Positions 1 to 13,028 of a DNA stretch of 64,000 nucleotides are shown here, in pieces (within the stretch, counting starts at the first letter, position 1; every line of letters starts with the position of its first letter). Source of the stretch: Heterostelium multicystogenum. Taxonomy: Eukaryota > Evosea > Eumycetozoa > Acytosteliales > Acytosteliaceae. The position numbers and the translations under genes are program-made. The stretch is from positions 32,179-96,178 of the forward strand of contig RCNN01000113.1 of NCBI GenBank assembly GCA_003667245.1, written 5' to 3'. The notes below the pieces were generated by a model. It was not told the origin of the DNA. It worked only from the letters and a program-made list of their open reading frames with translations, and did no database searches.

Positions 1-477
1 AAACAACAATATCAGACCATCCTCCAACCAGTCATCCAACAACAGATCTGGAACCAATGCTCATCAATTCAGTTAAATAACTTAATAATAGAAGTGTAGA
101 CCAATCCTGTATATAAAACAACAAACACAACCTATTATTATTATTAATTTAACAACATCAATGAATTCATGAGGAATTGGCCCCACCCCCAAATAAATTT
201 TAATTTATTAATTCCCTAATTAATTACTACATGTGTTTCGTGTGTATGTCTGTATGTCTGTATATATGTGAGTGTTTATTTTTAAATTAAATTGATTTTA
301 ATAACTACTACTTTAAAAGATATGAAATCTTAAAAAAAATTGGTGTTAAAGATAATGAACTTGCTGATGAATGACTTTTATTAATTTTTATTAGTTGACA
401 ATAATATTAATATTACCTCATTTTTATTTTTAATATTGTTTGTATTGATAATTAGACATTGGTAATTTCATACAAGG
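1..477. other. AT-rich flank upstream of VPS25
   Basis: No coding stretch could be supported. The segment is A/T-rich, with short TGTATGTC-type repeats around 240-270 and an oligo-T/oligo-A rich stretch just before 478. It may hold the VPS25 promoter. Confidence 0.5.
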
Positions 478-1325
478 ATGTCAGAGTATAACAGCCCAAC
501 TATAAAAACACCACCCATTGCATCGGGATTTCCATTCCCTACCTACTACAACAGAGAGCCTTTCTTTACTTTACAACCATTCTAAATACACAGAAGAAAC
601 AACTGCAGATGTGGCAAGAGTTGATACTATCATACACCAGATATCATAAGATCTACGAGTTAGACATCAACGAATATATTAAGAAAGAATCTGAATTGTT
701 TAATAATCAAAAAGATAAAGTACGATACTAATGAAGTAGATATAGACTAATTACTGAATTAGAAATGTCACTTGATATCAGCAAAGATTTAGCTAACTAA
801 TATATGTACAACAATAATCATACAATAACAATAACAACCTTTAGGAAAGCTATCGTTCGAGACTATTGTAGCTATATTCAGCGAGATTGTCGATAATGGT
901 TTTGGTGAATGGTTAGATAAAGACAAAACCCGTGTAATAGTATGGTGGAGAAAACCAGATGAATGGGCATCGATGATATATCAATGGGTGATTGAAAGTG
1001 GACAAACAGATTCCATTCTAACCGTCTGGGAAATACAAAAGGGTGAAGATACTCAGAATCAAGGTAATTACTACTGATCAATCAATATCAAGTTGAAATT
1101 GAACTTGGTATTTTTGTCGTTGCTAGCAAATTGAATTATTGAACTAATTATATATATCATTCTATGTTATTCTTTTGGCTGCTTTATTTTATACATTGTA
1201 GAATTCCACGAAATTAAATACATCAATACTCATGAAAGCACTGAAATCACTTGAGAAAACAGGGTAAAGCACAGATAGTCACTGGTAGCGAAAATAATCT
1301 TGGTGTAAAGTTCTTCTCTGTATAA
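478..1325 (+). CDS. vps25: VPS25, ESCRT-II subunit
   Basis: ESCRT-II subunit that nucleates ESCRT-III on endosomes during multivesicular body sorting; two winged-helix domains. Three exons fit: 478-719, 845-1063 and 1202-1325, with GTACGA and GTAATT donors and TTTAG/TGTAG acceptors. Seen: the N-terminal FFTLQP motif, then LSFETIVAIF, EWLDKDKTR, the VWWRKPDEWASMIYQWV block (VPS25 signature W-x-RxPEEW..IYQWV), SGQTDSILTVWE, and C-terminal NLGVKFFSV. Length of about 190 aa fits the family. Three one-base frame breaks are needed, near 583, 1215-1222 and 1264. The gene is essential and otherwise conserved, so I read these as sequence errors. The start is the first ATG before the conserved FFTLQP block. 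Confidence 0.88.
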
Positions 1326-1605
1326 TAGTAATAATAATAAACATAAATATATAACATCAAACAATTAAGATATAAAAGTTCAGCTCTGAAGTAATTATGT
1401 GAACACATATGTGATGCATCACATTTATTTATGATCTGTGGTCGTGACTTGGCGCTGAAACTTGATTCGGTTCCAATTACCAAATTTTTTGAAATTCTTT
1501 GTATTTCATGTGATCGAAGACCTCAGATGTTCACATATAGATTTAATTAATATTTGTATCATCTATTATAATATAACATTAATATAACTTAATACATGAG
1601 AAGCA

Positions 1606-4556
1606 ATGTTTAAAACAGCTGCAACTACAACATCATCAACATCATCAACGGCATCGACAACTAAATCAAACAAACCAAGTAGGTTTGTCAACTTTAAGTG
1701 GTCTCCAAACAATGGTGATCTCTTGGTGTTCGAATCAAATCACTACTCAAGCAGTGACGCCAACTCAAAGTCAACATCATCAGCTACCAAGCCAAACGAT
1801 GTACTAAAGATACAGAAAGATGATATATTATGTGAGATTAGAAAGGTAAGAAATGATCAACTAGCTATTATTATTATATACTCTATAGCTATAAACAGTG
1901 ATCTAATAATTGTGTGCAATGTTATAACATCACTTTAGTTCTACAATGAAATGTATTCACACTTTAGAACATTACAATCATTGGTTGACGAGAGCAACAG
2001 CAATGGAATGGTACCGGACGAAAGAGTAAGGGAAGTGTCGGCAATCAGCAATCGCTATCAGTCCGTTTTACTTGCTACCATCGCACAAATACAAAAGTCA
2101 TTGGACTCTGGTAGCTATCTTGACTATGAAGACAGTGGTTTACAGAGAGAGAATCCCTTCGATGAAGATTTAATGTAAGTTGGAACTCTATCCGGTCCAT
2201 AGATTGGATTAGATCAGGCTCAATCGAAATGAATGAGTGATTGCGATAGTTGCTAACTCCTACTCTGATGTAGCTTGAGAGAAAAAGCCTAGAATCGTTG
2301 AGATAATGAAGGAATCCAAAGAATCAAATGTAGAACTTATCATATTTTGTGGAAGTGTCAATGGTATCTATCCATTGTTGTGCACAAAGGTATCGAGAGA
2401 ATTGGGCATAAAGGTCAATCTTATTGCACGTGAATCATGCTATGAAGTCAAGCCCCAATACCAAATGGCATTGAGGGTATCGGCTCCATTCTAACAGTCC
2501 TCAACCCTTCGCAATATGCCCAAAGAATGAAATATATAGAAGACAAATACCAATCATCACAACCAGGAAATATAACCTATGTCGAATGCGATGATTTATA
2601 TCAACGAGTAAGAAAGCAGCACATCATTCTGAATGCTACGAACTAACACTCCTACTTTGATTTCGTTGAACAACAGTACAAATATGAATATGATAATCTA
2701 CAGGTGTTGTCTATTATCTGGAAGATCGCTCATCTTTTCTACTTCTCATCAATGATCTCACCCTATCATTTGATCGAATGCCTTCACTTTGATAGACTAC
2801 AACTACACAGTCAATTCGCTGCAATGACACAGCCAGACATATTGGAAACTGACGCTGGATACAAATACATCAACTCGCTTTTGGTCAACGGATGCATCGA
2901 TGAAGCTATACACATTCTCAATCTCCATTCCAGACTTCCAAAATCCAGTCAATCACTTAGAATGTCCTCTAGCGCACGTGGAAAGTCACCGCTTGGCAGT
3001 ATCATCGAACTTCTCCAGCGTATGCCAATTCGTCGTCGTCTTCAATCAAACAACGCAACCAACGAATACTTGGCACTCTGGAATCGTTGGCACCAAGAAG
3101 CAGAAGATCTCAGAATGACTTTTAACAACAGCGTCGATGCCAACCTCCAGGAAATTCTCGACATTATTGCAGGTCACGAGCCAACCGTTTTCAAATATGC
3201 CAATAGCTTCCTCAGCTCCATTGTTGCAAGCATGCTCTACATTGAGCACATTGGATCAACCCAACAGATTCGTCAGCTCTTCCTTCGCTGCTATCACAGA
3301 ATTACCAGTCGCTCAACACTTGATCGTATTATCCTGTCGTTCCGCCACCAACGACTTGGAATCTGGACTCAAGAGAACATCAAAGCACTTCTCCTCATGG
3401 TTGGTTACACATCTCACAGATTTGCTTTACCACCATCCTTACATTCTCAAGAAACATCACACTGAACAATCACCATTGACAAATATCCGTGATGGACTTA
3501 TTGTGGACTATGCACAATATCTTGCATCCGACTCATCACTTGTTGAGGTAGCATGCAACTATCTCCTCTTCACAAAAACTGGTCCATTCATATCGATGAG
3601 ATCATTCAAAGACAACCTATAACAAGCGAAAAGCAAGCTATGAAACTTTTGGAGTTCTGCCAATCTCAAGACACTCAGAAATTTATCTATCGTGTAGGTG
3701 GAAATATCTATATGTTGTATGAGAAATCATTTTTCCAATACTAATCCATTCGTTTGCCTTATAGATGTTATCTATGGTAGATTATAAAAATGAAAGATAT
3801 GCATCTGCATTGTCTTGGTTAATGAAAGGAAAGGACAATGAGAGAATTTCACAACTCTCCACCTATTTACTCAAAGAAAAATTAGATTCAAACCTTTTGG
3901 ACGATTTGGCAATCTTTAGTGGATACAAAACTTTCAGAGATACAACACTACAAGGAATTGGACTTCCTTATTAAATATAAAGAATTAATTACTCTATGGA
4001 AGGTACTTATTACGATGAATTCATATCTTGTAAACATAAACTAAAAACTGATCAACTTACACCGTTGCTCAATATTATAGAATAAGAACTTTGAAGATTA
4101 CTCTAAATGTTTTGTGGTATGCTTAGAGATAAAGTTGTACCAAAACCATTCTGGATAAGATTACTTTTGGATGTGGTACCATTGCTTGAAAGCTCAAAGA
4201 CAGTTTATTTTGGATACGACGACAGCATTCTTTTGTTGAATTGTCTCGAGGAAATTTGCTCACCCTCATCTCATTGATCAGTATCTCGAAGGTGTTTCAG
4301 ACTCTGAAATTCAAACCTCCGATTGGCACTTGCCAGAAATGTTTCCAAATCATTGATGTTTGGAACAAACAAACAATCGAGTAACATGCTAGTCCTTACC
4401 AACAACAGCAACACTGCCATGATTACACCATTTTTCACCAAGTTAAATTTACACCATTACCTAACACCATCAGCAGCACTCCTACTTTCCAACGGAAACT
4501 CTAAATCCTCACCAACTATGAATAGCAATCCCATATTCACATTATCTTATCAGTAG
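1606..4556 (+). CDS. nup85: Nucleoporin Nup85 (with an odd inserted exon)
   Basis: Scaffold of the Nup107-160 (Y) complex of the nuclear pore, an alpha-solenoid protein. Likely exons: 1606-1845, 1939-2174, 2293-2607, 2677-3693, 3765-4556. Hallmarks in order: NFKWSPNNGDLLVFE, ISNRYQSVL, VLSIIWKIAHLFYF, the LWNRWHQEAEDL block, WLVTHLTDLLYHH, SALSWLMKGKD, FWIRLLLDVVPLLES and LALARNVSKSL near the C-terminus, all matching animal Nup85 in order. Several frame changes occur (near 2477, 3440, 3600, 3975-4110, 4270-4320). The third exon (2293-2607) encodes about 100 residues with no counterpart in the Nup85 proteins I know; see findings. The number of breaks could mean a pseudogene, but similar breaks in neighbouring essential genes favour sequence error. 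Confidence 0.8.
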
Positions 4557-4660
4557 ATAAATCAAGGAATCATATAATAAACAACTACTACTTATACAAT
4601 ACAAACAATGATAATAGTATTTATTAGGCTTAATTACTATTGCTATTACTACTATTATTA

Positions 4661-6315
4661 TTATAAGATTCTATTTACAACTTTCTGAGCAATTGATTTT
4701 GAATTGTAAATGGAATCGTTTACACCAACTCCAATCTTGTAGTTTCCACCGAGTTGCAGAGTACCGCTGTACTTGTTTTGTAGATGTTGGTCAATCTGCT
4801 TACACAATGCTTGATGTCCAACTGAATAATGTGGAATTGCATTTTCATATATGGTTTGCGGCTGTGTGAATCGGTCTTGTTTTGTGCTCGTTCAATCCGA
4901 GATTACTGCTCGACATGTTTAATTGCGATATCGACAAGTGTTGACTTTTAGTGGTTTACAACATCTTGCCATTGGGGATTACGCTGTGAAATTCCAGAGT
5001 TACCTCCAATCATAACTGTAATTATAGTTCTTGCTCCGCAGTTTGCACCCAATCCTGCTGACTCTGGAAGGTGTTGCTGTCACGGGCCACTCCAAGTACT
5101 GGTAATCCTTCCTGAGAAGCAACTAAATATCCAAATCCAAGTCCGGAAACTCTTGCTCTGACAGGTGTGCTGTCGTATACAAGATTGACCACTGTTATAT
5201 TAGAATACTCCATTTTGGAGCAAAAGCTCAGCCAACTTCGCTGTCGAATGAACCAAGTGGAGTTGATGGAGTCCACTGATGCAGAGGAACTGTAGATACG
5301 ACGGTGTCGTATTCATGCTCATCGCCACGGCTGTCTACTAGCTTGTAGACTCCATTTTTGTCGCGACTCATCGACTTTATGTAGGTGTTTCATAAATAAT
5401 TTTCTTTCTGGAATAGACTTTGTAAGTTTGTCAGTGAGCATCTGTAGTCCACCGTCTTTAAATGAGAATATTCTGGTCGAGTCGGTATCTTTGTTAAGCA
5501 TTGATTTAACTCGACGAATCGAGTCGTGATCAAGGGAAAGTGCTGTCTTCTCTTCGGACTCCTGCTTTTTCTTTGAAAACAATGATCCTAAAATGAGTGA
5601 TCCATTTTCTTTTTCGAGCTCATACAGCGATGGAAAGCACGATTTGATTGAAAGTCTACTAAAGTCACCGCCATGAATTCCAAGACAGACTGGCTCAACA
5701 AAAGTCGATGCTGCGCTCTCGCTTAGACGACGTCCAAAAAACGACTGGATCGATTCATCATCCTGTTTGCTACGCGATCTAAACATCTCAGTGAGAACTG
5801 GATATGCTAGGCCATTGGAGAATCCAAATTTAACAGCATTGAAGAAGCTGGAAGGCAATGGCTGTACCTTTCCACCCATGAGCATGTAGCGAGTCTTTGC
5901 TTTCTTAGAGGCAAACATTATATGATTTTCAAGACGCAACTCTGCCACTAGATCGAGAGTATGCATGCCATGGCCAGCGACACGAATGGATCGAGGGCCA
6001 CGCTCGATTACACTCTTCTCCCAGACCTCAGTTTCGATATTGCCACCAGTTCTGGAGGAACTTTCAAACAGATCAATCCTGAGCATGTCATCCTCCTTTT
6101 GTCTGGCTCTGGTTTGTGCAGGAAGTCCAACACGCTTTGTCAAATAATGGTAAGCGGACAAACCAGAAACACCGCCACCTAGAACAGCAACTCGTTTTCC
6201 ACCATTAGCAAGCAGCGATGCCTAAACAAAGCAAAACATGATATCGTCATCAATAAATAAAATACTCCAAAGCACTCTCTAAATCCAAACCAATTGGTTA
6301 AACACATACACTCAT
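4661..6315 (-). CDS. ppox: Protoporphyrinogen oxidase
   Basis: FAD enzyme that oxidises protoporphyrinogen IX to protoporphyrin IX, the penultimate step of haem synthesis, normally on the mitochondrial inner membrane. A two-codon first exon (6310-6315, ATGAGT) is spliced by a GTATGT...TTTAG intron to 6221. Seen: FAD dinucleotide-binding VAVLGGGVSGLSAYHYL at the very N-terminus, DLFESSSRTGGNIET, ERGPRSIR, FVEPVCLGIHGGD, IFSFKDGGLQMLTDKL, and C-terminal GLGFGYLV and HYSVGHQALC. The frame is clean from 6221 to about 5376, then breaks repeatedly (near 5376, 5290, 5215, 5060 and 4970), yet all three frames keep recognisable family sequence to the TAA at 4661-4663. This suggests indel errors, or very recent decay. 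Confidence 0.85.
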
Positions 6316-6946
6316 GGTTATAATTTATAAAAAATAAAGATCTAATATATAATGTATTGCATGCAAGTTCTGATATTAACAGGTTGTTTTTAATTTGATC
6401 ATTTTACAGTAATTACACCAAGCAAAGCACTCTAAAAAATAAAAAACAAATTTAAAAAAAAGGGTCTCCTACAATACTATTTACAGTGTAGGATCATTAT
6501 TTGTTGGCTTTCTCATCTTGACTCTTCCTGGTTCATTTCATTACAGTGCACCATACAAAAAACAAAAACAAACAACACCATATTATTATTAGTGTTATTA
6601 TTGTCATTGCAGCTTATTACATGTAATTAATTTTATTATGATGAATAGAACCTGTTTACTTGTGTGTATAATAGTGTTTATTGAGTCGTTCTAATTTAAT
6701 CTTGTCACAAAATGCCTTTGCTTTTGTGCAATTAAACTTCAGCTCATATAATTCTTTCTGTATGTTTTTAGTTGCACACAAAAACTCCACTAAAAAACAG
6801 AAGTTCGTATGATTTTGCAATTTGTCATTTTAAAAATTTTTCATTTTTTCGCAGCTAATGAATGGTGTGGTGATAGATGAGAGTCTTGCTGCTCACACAA
6901 GTCCTTTTTTTGATTCCCGTAGTTATCTGATTCCAATTTATCAGCC
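6316..6946. promoter_or_regulatory. Divergent promoter region PPOX / RPS10
   Basis: The 631 bases between two divergently transcribed genes hold no supported ORF. Oligo-A and oligo-T tracts are frequent and should carry both promoters. No specific operator could be assigned. Confidence 0.4.
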
Positions 6947-7639
6947 ATGGTACAAATCCCCACTGAAAACCGTCTCAAAATCTACAACTCTCTCTTCAAA
7001 GGTGAGGATACAGCTAGCTACGATTAGATTAGTATAGGAGTTACAGCAGATAGGTTATCTAGGTGTATATAGGAGCGATAGCACATTGAAACAAATCTAT
7101 GACCCTAACTAATCAATCCTGACGACAACAAACACAAACTAACACTATATATCATATCAAACAGAGGGTGTCTTAGTTGCCAAGAAGGATTTTGGTGCCA
7201 AGACCCACCCAAATGTTGAGGGTGTTACCAATCTTGAGGTCCTCGCCTGCATGAAGTCACTCAAATCACGTGCTCATGTTACTGAGATCTTCAACTGGCA
7301 ATACTACTACTTCACCCTCACTGACCAAGGTATCCAATACCTCCGTCAATTCCTCCAACTTCCAGAGTCTGTCGTCCCAGCTACCCTCCGTAAGCCAGCC
7401 TCACGTCCAACTGAACGTAGACCAGAGAGATCTGATAGACACGAAGACGGAAAGCGTATGGGTCCAGGTGGTGAATTCAACCCAGGTTTCGTAAGTATCA
7501 TAAATCTACAGGGTATCATATTAAAATATACTAATCAACTTTAATTTAGCGTGGTGATCGTCCACGTCGTAGTGGTATGGGTTCTGGTACCTACAGAAAG
7601 CGTGAAGATGGTCAATCACGTCCAGCCCCATCCAACTAA
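6947..7639 (+). CDS. rps10: 40S ribosomal protein S10
   Basis: Small-subunit protein eS10 of the 40S head. Exons 6947-7001, 7165-7490 and 7550-7639 splice cleanly to 156 codons, matching the usual length. The protein starts MVQIPTENRLKIYNSLF; eS10 hallmarks EGVLVAKKDF, HPNVEGVTNLEV, FNWQYYYFTLTDQGIQYLR and LPESVVPATLRK are present, followed by the usual Arg/Gly/Pro-rich tail ending in APSN. Introns have GTGAGG and GTAAGT donors and CAG/TAG acceptors. No frame break, in contrast to its neighbours. Confidence 0.97.
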
Positions 7640-7969
7640 GCTCCATGCTTGGGACTGATGTCAAAATAAATATTAAATTTTATAACAAAAACAAATAGCG
7701 ATTCTACGATAGTATATCCAATTTATTTAAAGTTACCAATCGTTTACATCATCATTTTCAAGCATAGACGATTACATTAACTCAAAAAGTATCAGGTCAC
7801 AGAAATCACAACTATTCTTTCCTATTTATTGCGAATCTTAAGATTTGTGAGAAATTGGGAAATGAATGGAACAGACGAGTGTTTTAATTGTGGTGTATTA
7901 TTGTACAAGTTTGCAAACTATATATTATTTATTAAATATAAATCGATATCAGTTTTAAAATTATATATG
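7640..7969. other. Convergent intergenic spacer
   Basis: Tail-to-tail gap between rps10 (+) and the PI3K gene (-). It contains AATAAA-like sequence at about 7665 but no gene. Confidence 0.4.
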
Positions 7970-10900
7970 TTAATTGTGTGGAGTGTCCGAATGAGCTAGA
8001 ATGTGCATGGCAAACATGACTTGAGTGGTCTTTGTCTTCAAACTCTTTTGAATCAGTCTGGAGAATGATTGCTTTGCTTCTTCGTCGTCTAAATCCATTA
8101 AAAAGGCTTCACGTAGATAGTCGATATCGCTTCTAGTCGATAATTCTGGAATTCCAGTGGATAACATCTAATTCGATTGATGGAACAGTTAGTATCATTT
8201 GAATTAATAATGTGGGATGGAATTAAAGGTAGAATCTTACAAGATTGAATAAAATAATGAAAAGATTTCTTTGCTTCCTAATAATATTATAGGATAGACA
8301 ACACAAGTCGGTAAACCACTTGAATGAATCACTCTTTTCACCTCCCATTACATGGGCAAATTCTGGTGTCAGTACAAATGGTGCCTTTTCTCTCTTGTAA
8401 CCATGGAATTTCATGATATTACCCAAAAGTGTGCGAAATCAATATCTATATTTGGAGTTGAGTATGGATGGTTGGTTAGGAGTGAATGTGATTTAAGAGA
8501 TATATCGCAATATTGATATCAATAACGTACGGAATAAATGACCAGATGTTGCAACCATGATGTTATCGTTATGTCTATCACTGATACCAAGTAGGTAGGT
8601 GGCAACGCAATATCCGGTGAGTGAATTTGTAAAGTTTTGAACAACCATTTCCATGTCAGACTCTGGGTTTCTTTCTTTGAGCCAGTTTGACAATGGAGTC
8701 TTGGTGAATGCAGCTGTAGCTCCACCTGCTGCTTTTTGGATGTTGGCAACTGTGTCACTGTCGGTAACTACTTCGATGAATCCCATACCATCTCCTGTAG
8801 CGGTAACGTTGTAGATGGAGAGATGGAGATCGAGTCCATCGCGTTTCCATAGGTTGTCCATGATCGAAATCATCTGAAGTGTAAGAATATCTTGTCGCAA
8901 ATCATCACCATGCTTGTAGATTACACTGATTGGCTCACCAAGTGGATCGACATTTTGGAATGAAAGAAGAAGTGGCGTGGTGAATGAATCTAACCAACGA
9001 CATTCATTGACGTTGATACCACATGCTTGGGTGTTGTATGATGTCGGGACATGGAATGTATTTGGCCAGCTAACTCGAGTCAATTCATCCTGGAGGATTT
9101 GTTTACGCTTGTTGGCGGGTGCTTCCTTTATGATCTTGGCAATCGCTTGTAGACGGGTAACCACTTCCATTTGCTTGACGAATTCGTGACGTTGATCTCC
9201 ACATCCTTTGAGATAAGTTTCAAGGATCAGCGAGTAACGGTCCGATATCTTTTGGTTGTGCATCTCTGCTTCAAGGTGCCAGAAAAGTGGATGACCAATA
9301 ACAGCACGATTGTTGAGTGCTCGTTGAATGATAAATCTTGCGAGTGCAGAGTCGTGATATGATTCGTGTTTGAGCGATTGAACTAGTTGTAGTAGATATA
9401 GTGCCAAGTCACTGTCACTTAGAGGGCGAAGGCAGTTGACAGCATACTCACGTACAAGTTCATCGGCAAAATTTGACATCAAGCAGCTCAAGTGCTTCAA
9501 CTGGCGAGAGAGGAGCCCAAATAGATAGGAGTCGATGTGCTTCTTTTACTTCCTGTGGGTTGTTCCAGTGTAGGGACTGGAGCACCTTGGAGAGTGAGTG
9601 AGGGTTGTTTCGCAAATGCATACGGTAGGTCCAGATAAATTGTTGATCCGATGGTGTAAGTTGGTACATTGGATCTTTGTTGATTAATACTTCTAAACGT
9701 TCTTCATCTTGCTTTCTTGCCTCGACATAGTCGGTGATTTCGGTTTCTCTCCATCAGTTCTGGTCGTGGGAAAATTACAGGGAATGGGAATTGAGACAGT
9801 TCAACTACGAGAGAAGGACAGAGTTGGTGATAGTCGCTTATGTTTGTTCTGTCGCCTGGCCAGAGGATCAAGCTGATAACACCACTTTGGAGGTTACCCT
9901 TGTAGTCAATCAGCTGGAGGTCTACCCAACCAACGGAAACACGTTGTTGCTTTTCAGTTTGGGCAAAGAGTGTGAAGCACAGTTTGGTGGCACGAGGCAC
10001 ATGGCAAAGCAAAAGAGTAGAACGCAGCCATTCGCACCACCAAGGATTGGCAAATGGTTTACTGAATGTCTCTAATGGAGGGGTGAGAAGCTCTTCACCA
10101 TGGTACATGGCAACGTCAATCATGAGCTTGATATCGTTGGTATTGACATCTGGAATTAGGTGGTTAAATAGACTATTGTTCAAGTTCTCAAGACACAGAA
10201 TTCTAATTTCAAATGGACGATTGATTTCGTAGAGCATAATAGATCTTTGGACCTGTTGTTTGGTAATTTGGTTCCTAGAAGCTAGCAAGAAAGATCCTTT
10301 GCCACCAGATGGAGTAGATGCAATTGGTGTTGGTTTAGAAGATGTGGCGGGTTGTTGTGAATAGGAAAGAGCGGTTGGTGGCGATTGGGAGAGGGAGATT
10401 GGATTGACAAGATCGTCAGTGTAACCATCAATGTGTTTTGGCAGAGAGGATCGATTTACCAATGTGAACTTGATGTCTTTCTTTCTCTGTAGACGGTTTC
10501 TTACGAGATCCAAGTCCATTACTTGGCAGTCTTTAAGGACGTGATCAGTGGTTCCAGTGATTCGAGCTACAAAGTCCGAAGCTTTCTGGTCCACCAGCAG
10601 CTTGGTGGTGTTGTTGTGTTTGCTGATAACACGCTCAATGATCTCACTCATGAGGTCGGTTCCATTCACACTGATAGTGGTTGAGTGATTGTCTGGTGGT
10701 AAATAGAATCTAATACGGAAGCTCGAGGGCAACAGTGGGTCGGCACCGCTGCATGTAGTCAGAGGCGCAACCGTAACCTTAACGCGTTCTCTCACATCCA
10801 ATTCGTTAAAGTTGAAGATGTTAGACATTGTTTGACGGAAGTGTTTGATTTCATTTTCGCCGTTGCTCCAGCAGAGTGGCTTGCCAAGCAGTGAGCCAAT

Positions 10901-13028
10901 TTGAATCTGTGCCATTTTCTTTCTTTGTTGCTGTGCTTTTACATTGTGATCTCTTTGCTCGCCAAGTGAGAACGAAGCAGTTCTCTCATTTCCATTATTC
11001 AATCGATTGAGTAGATGGTTGTTTGAAGGCGCAGATCCAACTCCGCCATTACTGCTAACAAGCATAGCTCTGTTATTTCCAATGTTAACATTGTTGCTAG
11101 ATGGTATTACAATTGCATTCGATGCATTAATCTTGTTGGTGTACGATGATGGTGGAGATAGCTCCATTGGTTCGGGTGGTGGACTCGTTGAAAGAGTGTT
11201 GCTGTTGATACTGCTGTTGATTACTTCCTGCATTCCAGGTTTCAAAATGACTATCTTGGGTATCTTTTTGCTGTCGTCGGTTTGAAGATAGTTGAGGATG
11301 ACACCGTTGCTGCTGATTGGAGTGATATTGCTATCGTGTTGTGTGTTGTTTCGATAGCAAGTGTTCCGACCTTCAATGCAGCTGCCATTGCTTCAAATGT
11401 AGTAATAAGATGTTGTTTGAACTCATTCGAAGTCGCCACGAGTGGACATCCAATAATTAAATTGATATCCTTCACGGTGGTCGACACCTGCACTGGGAAT
11501 TGCTTGGATTTAACGTTAGCCAGTGGTTCTTTCAATACAATGTATTCCGACCAATTTCTGTTGACGTCGTCGTTTGTCGAGAGATCTGGTTTTGCAGGAG
11601 AAGGTGAGCGAGGCACTGAAGGTTTGCGCTGAATGAGTGTCGATTCCGTTGGACTTAGGGCGAACTGTGTAGATTGCTGTTTGGTGCCGATGCTGTCGAC
11701 ACCAGCAATGACACCCGAGAGTATACGATCGGCTTCATCATCTCCGTCGTCAAGTCCATCGTCGTCGTCCTCTGTCTCAAAGTTTGGTGCATCACTATCG
11801 TCAGTGACAACTCGATTCTCAACATCAGAGCCCTGTGATTGGTATTTCAGCTCCTCCTCCTCAATGGCAATTAGCTGCTGTTGTAGACGTGCAAGCTTGA
11901 TGCGCTCTCGCTCTCTTTCTTTCTCAGAGTCATCGTCGTCAAGATCCTGATCGATTCTAACTCGCAACTTTCTGTGCAATGTCGGCGACAGATTGTCGCC
12001 ACTTGATCCTGCACTGGGGCTAGCAGCCATATTCATATCGTTTGCAGCACCACCAGTGCCGTTGCCATTGATCGAAATAGCAGGTGTAGCAGAGGTGGAG
12101 TCATCGTCGCTGTGTATTGTCAGTTTGGACTTTGTCGTCAGAATGTTACCAAAAGTGTCACGCTTCACATCGTGTTGTCTAATCTTTACATATCTTTCTT
12201 CATCGAGATCACCTGCGCTTTGAAAACGATGAGCTATTTACCATTCCACTGGCAGACTGTTCATTTCCAACTCCAAACGAATCAGTTGAGCTATTTAAAT
12301 CAATACTACTATCGTTTATATCGATACTACTATTATTATTATTGTTTGAATCTGATGTAACAACATTCACATTATTACTATCTACTTTGTTATTATTATT
12401 ATTGTTATTATTATTATTATTGTTGTTGTTGTTTGATATTGAAAGTCTTCTTTGATTCCTTGTAAAATGTCTACTGTGTCTTTTGTTGACTGGTGAAACG
12501 GTTGTATTGTTGCCATTCTTGTTAAAGGCAGTTCTGATTGAGCCTAGCTGTTTTTTAATAATATCTGCTCTGTGCTTTCTTGCTTTGATCCTATTAGTGA
12601 TGTTTAGTTAGTGGATTTCCATCTCATATTCATAGCTTCATTTGTTGGCAAACATACTCTTTTGATTTCGGTACCAAGAATACCTCTATTGATTCTTTCT
12701 TGGCCAGCAGCGATTTCTGTATATCTTCATGGGCATAAACAAACTTTACAAACTCAATCTGTAGCAAATCATTCTAATAATAGCAAAAGAAAGATGTTAG
12801 ATGTTAGATGTATTCTTGCGATTGTTCTCTTTCACCAGCAAGCATATATATGATCAGCATGCGTGATGGATAGATGATGATATGTACTTTGTTTAATGCC
12901 AAGAAGTAGTCTTGATGACTCGAGTCTTTCAATGCATCTTTATGCTGTTTAAATATCTCGAATTTGACATGATCTACAGTTGCTGAGCTCTGAAAAGTCA
13001 ACGTACTTGTCTGGCCATTGACATTGAT
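7970..13028 (-). CDS. Class I phosphatidylinositol 3-kinase catalytic subunit
   Basis: Lipid kinase making PIP3 at the plasma membrane; in dictyostelids these act in chemotaxis and macropinocytosis. Domain order in gene direction: adaptor-binding domain (13028-12888 and from 12773), Asn-rich low-complexity and acidic region (about 12.5-11.4 kb, with a Glu/Arg coiled stretch), Ras-binding domain (about 10.9-10.4 kb), C2 (about 10.25-9.75 kb, ending LWPGDRTN), helical domain (about 9.67-9.1 kb) and kinase domain. The kinase domain shows VIYKHGDDLRQD, catalytic GISDRHNDNI, a metal motif read as HIDFAHF and the activation-loop KREKAPFVLTPEF, whose basic box is typical of class I. Introns lie at 8446-8530 and 8168-8240. 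Frame breaks near 11290, 9747, 9478, 12225 and 8425 mostly sit in short homopolymers. The first coding exon upstream of 13028 is unresolved; ATG at about 13.17 kb is one candidate. Confidence 0.88.

Noticed and set aside
9734..12360. Several plus-strand open frames opposite the PI3K gene
   Set aside because: They are antisense to clear PI3K domains, have low-complexity Ser/Leu composition, and show no family features.
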